Origin: Caldilineaceae bacterium
GTDB taxonomy: Bacteria; Chloroflexota; Anaerolineae; Caldilineales; Caldilineaceae
Direction: 5' to 3'
NCBI GenBank assembly: GCA_012032975.1
Contig: JAAUPU010000200.1
Span: 1-6,176 of the forward strand
DNA: 6,176 nt
The position numbers and the translations under genes are program-made. Shown one piece after another: positions 5,979 to 6,176 of this stretch (the first letter of the stretch is position 1; every line of letters starts with the position of its first letter). Under the pieces are notes generated by a model, which was not told where the DNA came from, searched no databases, and saw nothing but the letters and a program-made list of their open reading frames with translations.

Positions 5979-6176
5979 GACGCGCGAAAAGGAATCGAAC
6001 ACGCTGGAATTGGTGCTCGCCACGCCGTTGACCAGCCGCCACATCATCATGGGAAAGATCCTGGGCCTCGTTTATGCCACCGGACCGATGCTGCTCGTCC
6101 CGTTTCTCACCGTCGCATTCTTTTATCTTGCGGGGTTGCTGCCCAAGACCGAGGCGGTCGTTTTCTGGGAGACGCT
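5947..6176 (+). CDS. ABC-2 type transporter permease, internal fragment (cut at the junction and by the window end)
   Basis: ABC-2 type permeases are the membrane subunits of ABC exporters. A plus-strand frame, open from 5923 to the window end, reads TAATSMTREKESNTLELVLA from about 5962 and then TPLTSRHIIMGKILG. The (T/S)REKE...TLELxLATPLT...I-x-x-GK-x-LG pattern is the cytoplasmic coupling-helix signature of ABC-2 permeases. It is followed by a strongly hydrophobic helix (PMLLVPFLTVAFFYLAGLLP) as expected in the family. There is no start and no N-terminal domain: plus-strand codons upstream of about 5947 are antisense to mrpD, and a TAG sits at 5920-5922. An ATG at 6049 is only an internal Met. 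I see an internal part of roughly 76 residues; the remainder would lie past the right edge. Confidence 0.72.
   Translation, partial: MTTTATAATSMTREKESNTLELVLATPLTSRHIIMGKILGLVYATGPMLLVPFLTVAFFYLAGLLPKTEAVVFWET

Noticed and set aside
5979..6050. MrpD N-terminus starting at 6050 (MMMWRLVNGV)
   Set aside because: These residues are antisense to the permease motif and do not resemble the hydrophobic start of MrpD; treated as a readthrough of the junction.
6049..6176. New plus-strand gene starting at the ATG at 6049
   Set aside because: The same frame reads as permease sequence well upstream of this ATG (REKESNTLELVLATPLT), so the ATG is an internal Met of a truncated gene.

Overview
This window is bacterial DNA, GC-rich by eye, with tightly packed protein genes, Shine-Dalgarno sites and a 4-nt stop/start overlap. 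The organism cannot be fixed from the sequence. The style of the SPFH protein and of the small unknown gene reminds me of Chloroflexota, but that is a low-confidence impression. I found no rRNA, tRNA, CRISPR array or insertion sequence.

Layout from left to right. (1) Positions 1-173, minus strand: the start of an unrecognised protein that runs off the left edge. (2) 229-549, plus strand: a small protein of unknown function, diverging from the first gene. (3) 497-1706, minus strand: a membrane-anchored SPFH/band-7 (stomatin/prohibitin-like) protein split by one frameshift, convergent with and overlapping the small gene. (4) 1707-1931: an intergenic region with a good sigma-70-type promoter for the SPFH gene; its -35 box lies inside a 13-bp inverted repeat. 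(5) 1932-3105, minus strand: a MalY/PatB-type PLP-dependent C-S lyase, full length overall but broken by one frameshift and one in-frame TGA. (6) 3116-5978, minus strand: mrpG, mrpF, mrpE and mrpD, the distal half of a Mrp-type multisubunit Na+/H+ antiporter operon. mrpE, mrpF and mrpG are intact; mrpD carries two frameshifts. (7) About 5947-6176, plus strand: a piece of an ABC-2 type transporter permease, facing the opposite way and butted against the N-terminal part of mrpD exactly where the mrpD start and mrpC should lie.

MrpD to MrpG are membrane subunits of one antiporter that exchanges cytoplasmic Na+ for external H+. The spacing (3-nt gap E/F, 4-nt overlap F/G, 10-nt gap G/patB) suggests that patB is co-transcribed with the antiporter. 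The SPFH gene probably has its own promoter.

The most notable feature is not a new system but damage. Five reading-frame lesions lie in three conserved genes, and there is a head-on junction between two unrelated conserved genes. Either this is an error-prone or chimeric sequence (my preferred reading, because the coding on each side of every lesion remains well conserved), or it is a genuinely rearranged and decaying locus. Claims about the junction should be tested against raw reads before any biology is built on it.
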